Shown: positions 1 through 5,647 of the stretch, piece after piece | Layout of the letters: each line of letters begins with the position of its first letter | Numbering within the stretch: position 1 is the first letter of the stretch | Assembly: GCA_002362135.1 (NCBI GenBank) | Contig: DETO01000058.1 | Span: 1 to 8,605, forward strand | Direction: 5' to 3' | Length of the DNA stretch: 8,605 bases | Source of the DNA: Ruminococcus sp. UBA3286 | Lineage (GTDB): Bacteria; Bacillota; Clostridia; Oscillospirales; Ruminococcaceae | Notes under the pieces: model-generated | Told to the model about the DNA's origin: nothing | Seen by the model: only the letters and a program-made list of their open reading frames with translations | Databases searched by the model: none | Position numbers and translations under genes: made by a program

Positions 1-20
1 ACTTTCAAAACATCGAAAGT
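1..20 (-). terminator. Possible terminator hairpin after the VanZ-like gene, cut by the window edge
   Basis: Read on the minus strand, the arms ACTTTC and GAAAGT flank a short loop, and G-U plus A-U pairs can extend the stem to about 8 bp with a 4-base loop. It lies 10 bases past the stop codon of the VanZ-like gene, where a terminator would be expected. The U-tract that would confirm it falls outside the window, and the stem is AT-rich and weak, so this is tentative. Confidence 0.3.
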
Positions 21-30
21 ACTCGCTTTT

Positions 31-462
31 TTAATTTTGTTTTTTTATCATCGCAAGCAGGTATATCCTGTATCCTATCATCGCTCCGACGGTATTGTTG
101 AATACGTCGTCAAATTCCATAAGCCCTCTGCCCGTTACGAATTGTGTTATTTCAATTCCGACGGAAAACAGAAACGAAACCGCCAGAATATGCTTCCATC
201 TTACCTCTTTCAGCATCGGCAGCATAAATCCAAGAGGCAGCAGCATCACAAGATTTCCGATAATCTGCCTGACATAAAACCACCGTTCCACATTTCGGAT
301 AACGTTGGCAAATTCCCAGAAAGGAGTAAGATTTGCACGATGTTCTCCGAATTCACGGTTGATCAGCGTCAGCCACAAAACTACAAATATGTATGCAGCA
401 AAAAACAATTTTTTATACTTTTTCAAATTGTCGCCCGTGATAATTATGTCTTTTAAAACCAT
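31..462 (-). CDS. VanZ-like family integral membrane protein
   Basis: A 143-residue membrane protein. Hydrophobic segments lie near residues 19-35, 66-83, 91-108 and 123-140. The VanZ-family pattern is visible: an N-terminal helix, then NLTPFWEF (about 44-51), GNLVMLLPLGFMLP (about 69-82), a helix with SVGIEITQ (about 100-107), then FDDVFNNTVGAMIGY (about 117-131). The prototype VanZ gives low-level teicoplanin resistance, but most chromosomal homologues have no known role, so no resistance is claimed here. The ATG at 462 follows GGAG by 10 bases. The gene starts 18 bases after the stop of the TIM-barrel/acyl-CoA synthetase gene, and its ribosome binding site sits in that gap, so the two are probably co-transcribed from the promoter near 3054-3082. 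Nothing in the sequence links their functions. Confidence 0.85.
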   Translation of the reverse strand: MVLKDIIITGDNLKKYKKLFFAAYIFVVLWLTLINREFGEHRANLTPFWEFANVIRNVERWFYVRQIIGNLVMLLPLGFMLPMLKEVRWKHILAVSFLFSVGIEITQFVTGRGLMEFDDVFNNTVGAMIGYRIYLLAMIKKQN

Positions 463-480
463 GTTGTCGATTCTCCATTT

Positions 481-3018
481 TTAAGCGGTTATAATATCGT
501 TCGCCTTATGAAGTTTCAGCTTTTCAACAGCTTGCTCCCTCATTTTATATTTCAGAATCTTTCCTGCGGCATTCATGGGGAATCCGTCTACGAAATCCAC
601 ATATTTCGGGCATTTATGCTTCGCCATACGTTCAAGGCAGAAATTCCTGATCTCTTCCTGATCGGCAGTTTCGCCTTCCTGAAGCACGATACACGCCATT
701 ATTTCTTCGCCGTAATCCTCGTCGGGAACGCCGATTACCTGAACGTCCTTTACCTTTGGGTAAGTGTAGAGGAAGTCCTCTATTTCCTTGGGATAAATAT
801 TTTCACCGCCGCGGATTATCATATCCTTGATTCTGCCCGTGATCTTATAATATCCGTCAGAAGAACGCCGTCTTGCGAGATCGCCCGTGTGAAGCCAGCC
901 ATCGGAATCGATAGCGGCGGCAGTAGCTTCCGGCATCTTATAATAGCCTTTCATGATATTATATCCCCGTGCGACGAATTCGCCGTCAACATCGTCGGGA
1001 ACTTCCTGATTGGTCTCCGGGTCAACTATTCGGCATTCAACTCCGAAAATTGGACCTCCTACCGTATTTACGCGCTGCTCGATAGAATCCGTAGTCTTGC
1101 TCATCGTCGTAGCAGGAGAAGCCTCCGTCTGTCCGTAGGTGATGCATATTTCAGTCATGTGCATTTTTTCAAGAACTTCTTCCATAGTTTTGACAGGACA
1201 TGGCGAACCTGCCATAATTCCGGTTCTCATATGCGAGAAATCAGTGCTGTCAAAATCCGGGTGAGCGAGCATTGCAATAAACATCGTCGGAACGCCGTGG
1301 AAGCAAGTGATCTTCTCCTTATTAATGCAGGCAAGTCCTTTCCGAGGCGAAAATCTTGTGATCGGCGACATTGTTGTGCCATGAGTCATAGAAGCCGTCA
1401 TCGCAAGAACCATTCCGAAGCAATGGAACATAGGCACTTGTATCATCATGCGGTCTGCCGTTGAAAGATCCATGCAGTCGCCGATAGCCTTACCATTGTT
1501 GACAACATTATAATGTGTGAGCATGACGCCCTTGGGGAATCCTGTTGTACCCGATGTATACTGCATATTGCATACGTCATGGATATTAATCGACTTTCGA
1601 GCCTTTTCAACTTCGCTGTAGGAAACATTTTTTGAAAGATGTACAGCTTCGTCCCATGTAAAGCAGCCGTTATTCTTTGAATCTATGGTTATGACATTCT
1701 TGAGGTAAGGCAGCTTTTCAGAATGAAGTTTACCGGCTTCGCAGGTTTCCAATTCAGGGCAAAGTTCCTTGATTATATCGACATAATTGATATTCTTGAT
1801 GCCGTCAATAAGAACCAGCGTATTAGTATCGGACTGACGAAGCAGATATTCTGCCTCATGTATCTTATATTCGGTATTTACCGTTACAAGTACCGCGCCT
1901 ATCTTTGTCGTTGCCCAGAAAGTGATATACCATTGCGGAACATTAGTTGCCCAGATAGCAACGTGATCGCCCTTTTTCACGCCCATTGCAATAAGCGAAC
2001 GTGCAAACGTATCAACGTCGTCGCGGAATTCGGGATATGTTCTTGTGTAATCAAGTTCGGTATATCTGAACGCATACTGATTCGGGAACGCGTCGCACAT
2101 TCTGTCAAGAACATCGGGAAATGTATAATTGATGATCCGTTCCTTCGGCCATGGATAAAATCCTGTTCCCTTAATGCTTTTTTGCAGATCGTGCTTGTGC
2201 TTTTTCTTGTAGGGAGCCATATACTCGGCAAACTGGGGAATTACAATACCTCCGTCGCTGAGATCCTTTGCCCAGCGCTTTACCCATTCAAGAGAAATAT
2301 AGCCATTGTAATTGATGCTTTCCAGAGCGGCGATCATGGATTTTATTGGAATATCGCCGTTTCCAACCATTTTATATTCAACTGTTCCATCGGTTCTGAG
2401 AACGCTGTCCTTAACCTGAACGAATTTTATGTATTCGCCGAGATTAGCGATAGTTGTTTCCGCAGCTTCGCCATTGTATCTGTAGGGGTGATGCATATCC
2501 CAGAGAGCGGCGATCTTTCGGCTGCCGACCTCGTCCAGAAGCTTGGAAAGACGCGAAGTATCGCTGTAAACGCCGTTAGTTTCAACTAGAAGAGTAACAT
2601 TATATTTCTCTGCGACGGGAACGAGTTTTTTCAGCGCGGAAGCGATATATTCGTCATCAACATCACCATCGGGCGCAGGTTCGAGATCGCCGAGAATTCT
2701 GATATACGAAACGCCGAGTTTGTTTGCAAGGCAGGCATATGCCGATACTTCCGCTTCGGCTGCGGCGAAATCGTCAGGATTTTTAAGGCAGGCTCCCGAA
2801 GAAAGACAGGAGATCTCGATTCCGAGACTGTTAAGTTTTTCGATGGTTTCGGGAAGCATGGCGTCCGAAAAAGGCTTTGCTTTAACAGAAAATATCTCAT
2901 CACCCAGTCCACGGATTTCTATACCGTTGAATCCAAAATCCTTTGCGATGGAATAAATGTCTGACCATGCCCAATCAGGACACGCCAATGTGGAAAAGCT
3001 GATCTTCAATTTAATCAT
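481..3018 (-). CDS. Fusion: xylose-isomerase-like TIM barrel + AMP-binding acyl-CoA synthetase
   Basis: One uninterrupted 845-residue frame holds two enzymes. Residues 1 to about 270 are a sugar-phosphate isomerase/epimerase-type TIM barrel (IolE/hydroxypyruvate isomerase clan), with LACPDW (11-16), GIEIRGLG (32-39), LLVETNG (143-149), LWDMHHP (172-178), FVQVKDS (199-205) and ISLEW (241-245). Glu146, Asp174 and Glu244 are likely metal ligands; the site that is often His is Gln201. After a Lys/His-rich linker (about 268-285), residues 286-845 form a full ANL-family acyl-CoA synthetase: P-loop YTSGTTGFPKG (487-497), YGQTE (628-632), GWLHTGD (707-713), GRIKDMIIRGGENIYP (728-743) and AAGK with catalytic Lys820. 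This half should adenylate a carboxylic acid and transfer it to CoA; it most resembles ACSF2-like short/medium-chain enzymes. The substrate is unknown. The ATG at 3018 is chosen from the conserved barrel start (KISFSTLACPDW); its Shine-Dalgarno is weak. It heads a unit with the VanZ-like gene. Confidence 0.9.
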   Translation of the reverse strand: MIKLKISFSTLACPDWAWSDIYSIAKDFGFNGIEIRGLGDEIFSVKAKPFSDAMLPETIEKLNSLGIEISCLSSGACLKNPDDFAAAEAEVSAYACLANKLGVSYIRILGDLEPAPDGDVDDEYIASALKKLVPVAEKYNVTLLVETNGVYSDTSRLSKLLDEVGSRKIAALWDMHHPYRYNGEAAETTIANLGEYIKFVQVKDSVLRTDGTVEYKMVGNGDIPIKSMIAALESINYNGYISLEWVKRWAKDLSDGGIVIPQFAEYMAPYKKKHKHDLQKSIKGTGFYPWPKERIINYTFPDVLDRMCDAFPNQYAFRYTELDYTRTYPEFRDDVDTFARSLIAMGVKKGDHVAIWATNVPQWYITFWATTKIGAVLVTVNTEYKIHEAEYLLRQSDTNTLVLIDGIKNINYVDIIKELCPELETCEAGKLHSEKLPYLKNVITIDSKNNGCFTWDEAVHLSKNVSYSEVEKARKSINIHDVCNMQYTSGTTGFPKGVMLTHYNVVNNGKAIGDCMDLSTADRMMIQVPMFHCFGMVLAMTASMTHGTTMSPITRFSPRKGLACINKEKITCFHGVPTMFIAMLAHPDFDSTDFSHMRTGIMAGSPCPVKTMEEVLEKMHMTEICITYGQTEASPATTMSKTTDSIEQRVNTVGGPIFGVECRIVDPETNQEVPDDVDGEFVARGYNIMKGYYKMPEATAAAIDSDGWLHTGDLARRRSSDGYYKITGRIKDMIIRGGENIYPKEIEDFLYTYPKVKDVQVIGVPDEDYGEEIMACIVLQEGETADQEEIRNFCLERMAKHKCPKYVDFVDGFPMNAAGKILKYKMREQAVEKLKLHKANDIITA

Positions 3019-3053
3019 CTCATTTCTTAATAGTTTTAAATCAATACTTTTTT

Positions 3054-3082
3054 ATTATATCATACCTGATTGTAAAAATCAA
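3054..3082 (-). promoter_or_regulatory. Sigma-A-type promoter of the TIM-barrel/acyl-CoA synthetase gene
   Basis: On the minus strand, a -35 box TTGATT (3077-3082) is followed by a 17-base spacer and a perfect -10 box TATAAT (3054-3059). This predicts a transcription start near 3047 and a leader of about 29 bases before the ATG at 3018. It lies downstream of the bioB terminator, so this gene appears to have its own transcription unit. Confidence 0.8.
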
Positions 3083-3159
3083 GAGTTTTCGGGAAATTTT
3101 AGAATTCACACAGTAAAACATGAATTTCTGTAATCGTTTTGTAATATTATTGCAGTACA

Positions 3160-3192
3160 AAAAATGCTTCTGTACATGGCAGAAGCATTTTT
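3160..3192 (-). terminator. Strong rho-independent terminator after bioB
   Basis: A 13-bp perfect stem (arms 3160-3172 and 3180-3192, core ATGCTTCTG/CAGAAGCAT) encloses a 7-base loop. It begins 9 bases after the bioB stop. On the minus strand the 3' arm runs into a tract of six T's. The plus strand also ends in T5-G-T3, so it could work in both directions, though no plus-strand gene approaches it. It separates bioYB from the next unit. Confidence 0.9.
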
Positions 3193-3201
3193 GTTTCATT
3201 C

Positions 3202-4155
3202 TTATTCAGCGATTAATGCGATGTTTATCATCTCTTTGTCGCGGTCAATTGTGCTGCCCGTGGTAGTCAGCATATCTCCCGTAATCATGGCGTTCATTCC
3301 TGAGCGGAACGCTTTCTGTCCGAGATCAGGCATAATCGCGCGCCCGGCTGCAAATCGTATATCTGCCGTCGGGTTTATAAATCGGAATATCGCCGCAGTA
3401 CGCAGTATATCATCTTCGCTCAGACGCTCCGAATTTCCAAGCGGAGTGCCTTTAATTGGAATAAGAACATTCAGCGGAATTGAATCGACTTGCAGTTTTG
3501 CGAGTTCAAATGCCATATCTATCCTGTCTTCCCATGTTTCGCCCATTCCGATGATTCCGCCCGAGCATATTGAAAGACCGCATTTTTTCGCGATCCTAAT
3601 GCATTTGATCTTGTCGTCGTATGTATGGGATGTGCAGATATTCGGGAAAAATCTCCGCGAAGTTTCAAGATTGCAATGATAACGACTGACGCCTGCGTTT
3701 TTTAATCTGCAAAACTGTTCCTCTGTGATAAGTCCATGGGAAGCGCAAATTTTGATTTTACCTCCGCTGATTTTTTCGTATGCCGAAATTGCTTTTTCAA
3801 AATCGCTGTCACTCAGATTTTTTCCTGCCGTGACAATAGAAAATCGGCTTACTCCCTTTGATTCGCTGTATCTGCATTCATCGGCAATTTTACTTTCGTC
3901 CAGAAAATCATAAGATTCAACGGAAGTGTGATTGTGAACTGATTGAGCGCAGAATTTGCAGTTTTCCGAACATCTTCCGCTTTTGCCATTGATTATGCAG
4001 CACATTTCAACTTTGTTGCCGCATATTCTTCGGCGAATCATATCCGCGCCTCTGCAAAGCGACTTCAACTCAGCTGTGAACAGGAATTTATTTTCGCCGT
4101 CGCGCTCAAGTCGATAGCCATTTATAATTTCTTCTGCCAGATTCATAATATTCAT
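3202..4155 (-). CDS. bioB: Biotin synthase (radical SAM)
   Basis: A 317-residue radical SAM enzyme that inserts sulfur into dethiobiotin to make biotin, the last step of biotin synthesis. The [4Fe-4S]/SAM motif is Cys62-x3-Cys66-x2-Cys69 in GRCSENCKFCAQS. Other BioB landmarks are INGKSG (55-60), ICASHGL with Cys137 (position of E. coli Cys128), CNLETS (161-166), ICSGGIIGMGE with Cys197 (E. coli Cys188), LNVLIPIKGTPLG (228-240) and RFAAGR (267-272; contains the E. coli Arg260 site). The E. coli Cys97 position is Ser106 (RFSIVTAG), which suggests a different auxiliary iron-sulfur cluster site from the E. coli type. The length is normal. The start overlaps the bioY stop (ATGA, 4152-4155), so translation is probably coupled; an AAGGAGAG Shine-Dalgarno lies about 11 bases upstream inside bioY. 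Expression should follow the BirA-controlled promoter ahead of bioY. A strong terminator follows. Confidence 0.95.
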   Translation of the reverse strand: MNIMNLAEEIINGYRLERDGENKFLFTAELKSLCRGADMIRRRICGNKVEMCCIINGKSGRCSENCKFCAQSVHNHTSVESYDFLDESKIADECRYSESKGVSRFSIVTAGKNLSDSDFEKAISAYEKISGGKIKICASHGLITEEQFCRLKNAGVSRYHCNLETSRRFFPNICTSHTYDDKIKCIRIAKKCGLSICSGGIIGMGETWEDRIDMAFELAKLQVDSIPLNVLIPIKGTPLGNSERLSEDDILRTAAIFRFINPTADIRFAAGRAIMPDLGQKAFRSGMNAMITGDMLTTTGSTIDRDKEMINIALIAE

Positions 4156-4700
4156 TCTGCCAACTTCTCTCCTTTATGAATTATCGGAATAAGCCTTTTT
4201 CCAAGAAATGCGGTAAATACGCATAAAAACACGTCCCATGTCAGAGGAAGCAGGCATTGGAATGCTACTGTGAAAACAGCAGCGTCGGATTTGAGATACA
4301 AAAATGTTATGGCAATATCATATAATGTTCCTATCAGAAATATAGGAATATAGCCGGCAAGACTTCCAAGCAGAAGCCGCTTGAACGTAGGTTCTCCTGC
4401 ATAGCATATCTTTCCCGTAACATATGCACCAATGATGAATCCTATCAGATATCCGAATGTCGGGTAAAGAACATAGGAAATTCCGCCTCCGTCCGTAAAA
4501 ATCGGAACGCCAATAAGACCTAACAGCACGTAAATTCCAACGCTTATCGCTCCGTAGCGTCCACCAAGAAGAACGCCTGCAAGAGTTGTGAACAGGATTT
4601 GCAGCGTGATAGGGCAGAACGGCATAGGAATTTTTATGAATCCGCCAATTGCCGATAACGCCGCAAACATTGAGATAAGAATCAGATTTTTTGTTTTCAA
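4152..4700 (-). CDS. bioY: Biotin transporter substrate-binding component BioY
   Basis: The S-component of an energy-coupling-factor importer; it binds biotin, and perhaps dethiobiotin, in the membrane. At 182 residues it has the usual length, with about six hydrophobic helices. Family landmarks: IPMPFCPITLQ (24-34), LAGVLLGGRYGAISVGIYVLLGLIGVPIF (about 40-68, containing the LGxRxG motif), GGGISYVLYPTFGYLIGF (about 71-88) and a final helix near 147-170. No EcfA ATPase or EcfT gene is present here, so it would use shared ECF modules encoded elsewhere or act alone. I place the start at TTG 4700. The first in-frame ATG (4721) lies within the -10 box and upstream of the predicted transcription start, whereas the TTG has AGAGGTGAT four bases before it. 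The gene overlaps bioB by four bases and is the first gene of a BirA-regulated operon. Confidence 0.92.
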   Translation of the reverse strand: MKTKNLILISMFAALSAIGGFIKIPMPFCPITLQILFTTLAGVLLGGRYGAISVGIYVLLGLIGVPIFTDGGGISYVLYPTFGYLIGFIIGAYVTGKICYAGEPTFKRLLLGSLAGYIPIFLIGTLYDIAITFLYLKSDAAVFTVAFQCLLPLTWDVFLCVFTAFLGKRLIPIIHKGEKLAE

Positions 4701-4713
4701 TTTTATCACCTCT
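4698..4713 (-). promoter_or_regulatory. Ribosome binding site that fixes the TTG start of bioY
   Basis: The minus strand reads AGAGGTGAT, four A's, then TTG (start codon 4700-4698). AGAGGTGAT matches the extended complement of the 16S rRNA 3' end, and the spacing from GAGG is ideal. The predicted transcription start is about base 4713, so the mRNA would begin almost on the Shine-Dalgarno itself, with a leader of about 13 bases. Confidence 0.75.
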
Positions 4714-4719
4714 GCACTC

Positions 4720-4748
4720 ATTATAGCACATCGTATTCATATTGTCAA
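4720..4748 (-). promoter_or_regulatory. Consensus promoter of bioYB
   Basis: On the minus strand, a perfect -35 TTGACA (4743-4748) is separated by 17 bases from a perfect -10 TATAAT (4720-4725). The -35 box lies inside one arm of the BirA-type inverted repeat, so a bound repressor would block polymerase. The unrepressed promoter should be strong. Confidence 0.88.
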
Positions 4749-4775
4749 CTATTTTCAGTCAAAAAGTTGACAATA
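4740..4775 (-). promoter_or_regulatory. BirA-type biotin operator controlling bioYB
   Basis: An inverted repeat with perfect 11-bp arms, TATTGTCAACT (4740-4750) and AGTTGACAATA (4765-4775), and a 14-base spacer. The arm sequence and spacing match the known BirA signal of Firmicutes (a TTGTNAAC-type arm, 14-16 bases, then its complement). It covers the -35 box of the bioYB promoter. By analogy, biotinyl-AMP-loaded BirA would bind here and repress uptake and synthesis when biotin is plentiful. birA itself is not in the window. Confidence 0.9.
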
Positions 4776-4783
4776 ATTCCAAA

Positions 4784-4815
4784 TAATATTCCGAAGAAAC
4801 TTCTTCGGAATATTA
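4784..4815 (-). terminator. Hairpin terminator after the RNA methyltransferase gene
   Basis: Arms 4784-4798 and 4801-4815 are perfectly complementary over 15 bp (core TTCCGAAGAA/TTCTTCGGAA), giving a long hairpin 3 bases past the TAA of the methyltransferase gene. On the minus strand the 3' side continues TATTATTTGG, which is only moderately T-rich, so termination may be incomplete. It stands just ahead of the bioYB operator and would insulate that promoter from read-through. Confidence 0.65.
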
Positions 4816-4818
4816 AAA

Positions 4819-5637
4819 TTATAATCTTTTTCGGCATAGTTCCCAGAAAGCGACTGCACTTGCCGCCGCGACATTCAGCGAATCTACGCCGTTTGCCATA
4901 GGAATTTTTATCGTGTGATCGCAGGCGTCTATGGTGGAATTTTTCAATCCCTCCCCTTCTGTTCCGAGAATTACCGCTATTTTTTCGGCATCTCTCAGGC
5001 ACGGATCGTCAATTCCAACCGTATTTTTCCGAAGAGCCATAGCCGCCGTGGTGAATCCCTGTTTCTTTAAATACTGCACATAATCGGGAGAATTACCCTC
5101 GATAAACGTCCAGGGAATCTTGAAAACCGTTCCCATACTCACACGAACTGAACGGCGATAGAGCGGATCGCTGGACGATTCCGTAAGCAGAACCGCGTCC
5201 ACGTCGAGGGCTGCCGCCGAGCGAATTATTGCCCCGATATTGGTTTGATTCATCACATCTTCAAGCACGGCGATTTTTTTGGAACTTCTGCAAATTTCAT
5301 CAGCTGTCGGAAGTTTTTTACGCCGCATAGCGCATAAGATGCCCTGCGTCAGTCTGAATCCGGTAATGCCCGTAAGTATGTCGCTGTCTGCGGTATATAT
5401 AGGAATTTCGCCAACGCGTTCAACAATATCCTTTCCCTGTCCGTCGATATACTTCCGCTCGATAAGCATGGAAAGCGGCTCATAGCCCTCATCGAGAGCA
5501 AGCCTTATAACCTTCGGACTTTCTGCAACAAATATGCCGAGTTCAGGTTCAAAATAGCGTTTAAGCTGTATTTCATTACTTACTGCGTACGGTATAAGTT
5601 CTTCTATATATAAATCTTTGATCTCTATTATCGGCAT
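4819..5637 (-). CDS. TrmH/SpoU-family RNA 2'-O-methyltransferase
   Basis: A 272-residue SPOUT-class enzyme, predicted to transfer a methyl group from SAM to a ribose 2'-OH in tRNA or rRNA. The N-terminal part (about 20-110) fits an RNA-binding substrate domain. The C-terminal knotted domain shows motif 1, NIGAIIRSAAAL with Asn133 and Arg139; motif 2, ILGTEGEGL (223-231); and motif 3, IPMANGVDSLNVAAASAVA (245-263). The exact RNA target cannot be read from sequence. I start it at ATG 5637: AAGGAG lies 6 bases upstream, overlapping the TAA of the pectate lyase gene. An in-frame TTG at 5694 would extend it 19 residues into the lyase gene without a ribosome binding site. The 10-base gap to the lyase suggests a shared transcript, though the functions look unrelated; a promoter inside the lyase gene is possible. 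Confidence 0.9.
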   Translation of the reverse strand: MPIIEIKDLYIEELIPYAVSNEIQLKRYFEPELGIFVAESPKVIRLALDEGYEPLSMLIERKYIDGQGKDIVERVGEIPIYTADSDILTGITGFRLTQGILCAMRRKKLPTADEICRSSKKIAVLEDVMNQTNIGAIIRSAAALDVDAVLLTESSSDPLYRRSVRVSMGTVFKIPWTFIEGNSPDYVQYLKKQGFTTAAMALRKNTVGIDDPCLRDAEKIAVILGTEGEGLKNSTIDACDHTIKIPMANGVDSLNVAAASAVAFWELCRKRL

Positions 5638-5647
5638 ATTTTTCTCC

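Noticed and set aside
37..456. Plus-strand open frame covering the VanZ-like gene
   Set aside because: The minus-strand frame has VanZ motifs, membrane helices and a ribosome binding site; the plus frame has none.
31..462. Glycopeptide resistance determinant
   Set aside because: Only a generic VanZ-like protein is present, with no vanA/H/X or regulator genes nearby; most homologues are not resistance genes.
508..1464. Long open frame on the plus strand opposite the acyl-CoA synthetase half
   Set aside because: It lies wholly antisense to a gene with full motif support; its translation is rich in His/Arg/Ser with no recognisable domain, and no promoter or ribosome binding site was seen.
1723..2589. 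Second long plus-strand open frame opposite the fusion gene
   Set aside because: Antisense shadow of the barrel and linker coding region, without family motifs or a credible start.
4701..4721. ATG at 4721 as the bioY start
   Set aside because: It overlaps the TATAAT box and precedes the predicted transcription start, so it would not be in the mRNA.
4740..4815. A riboswitch or attenuator ahead of bioY made from the two neighbouring hairpins
   Set aside because: Both inverted repeats lie upstream of the predicted transcription start, so they are not in the bioY leader; one fits a DNA operator and the other a terminator for the preceding gene.
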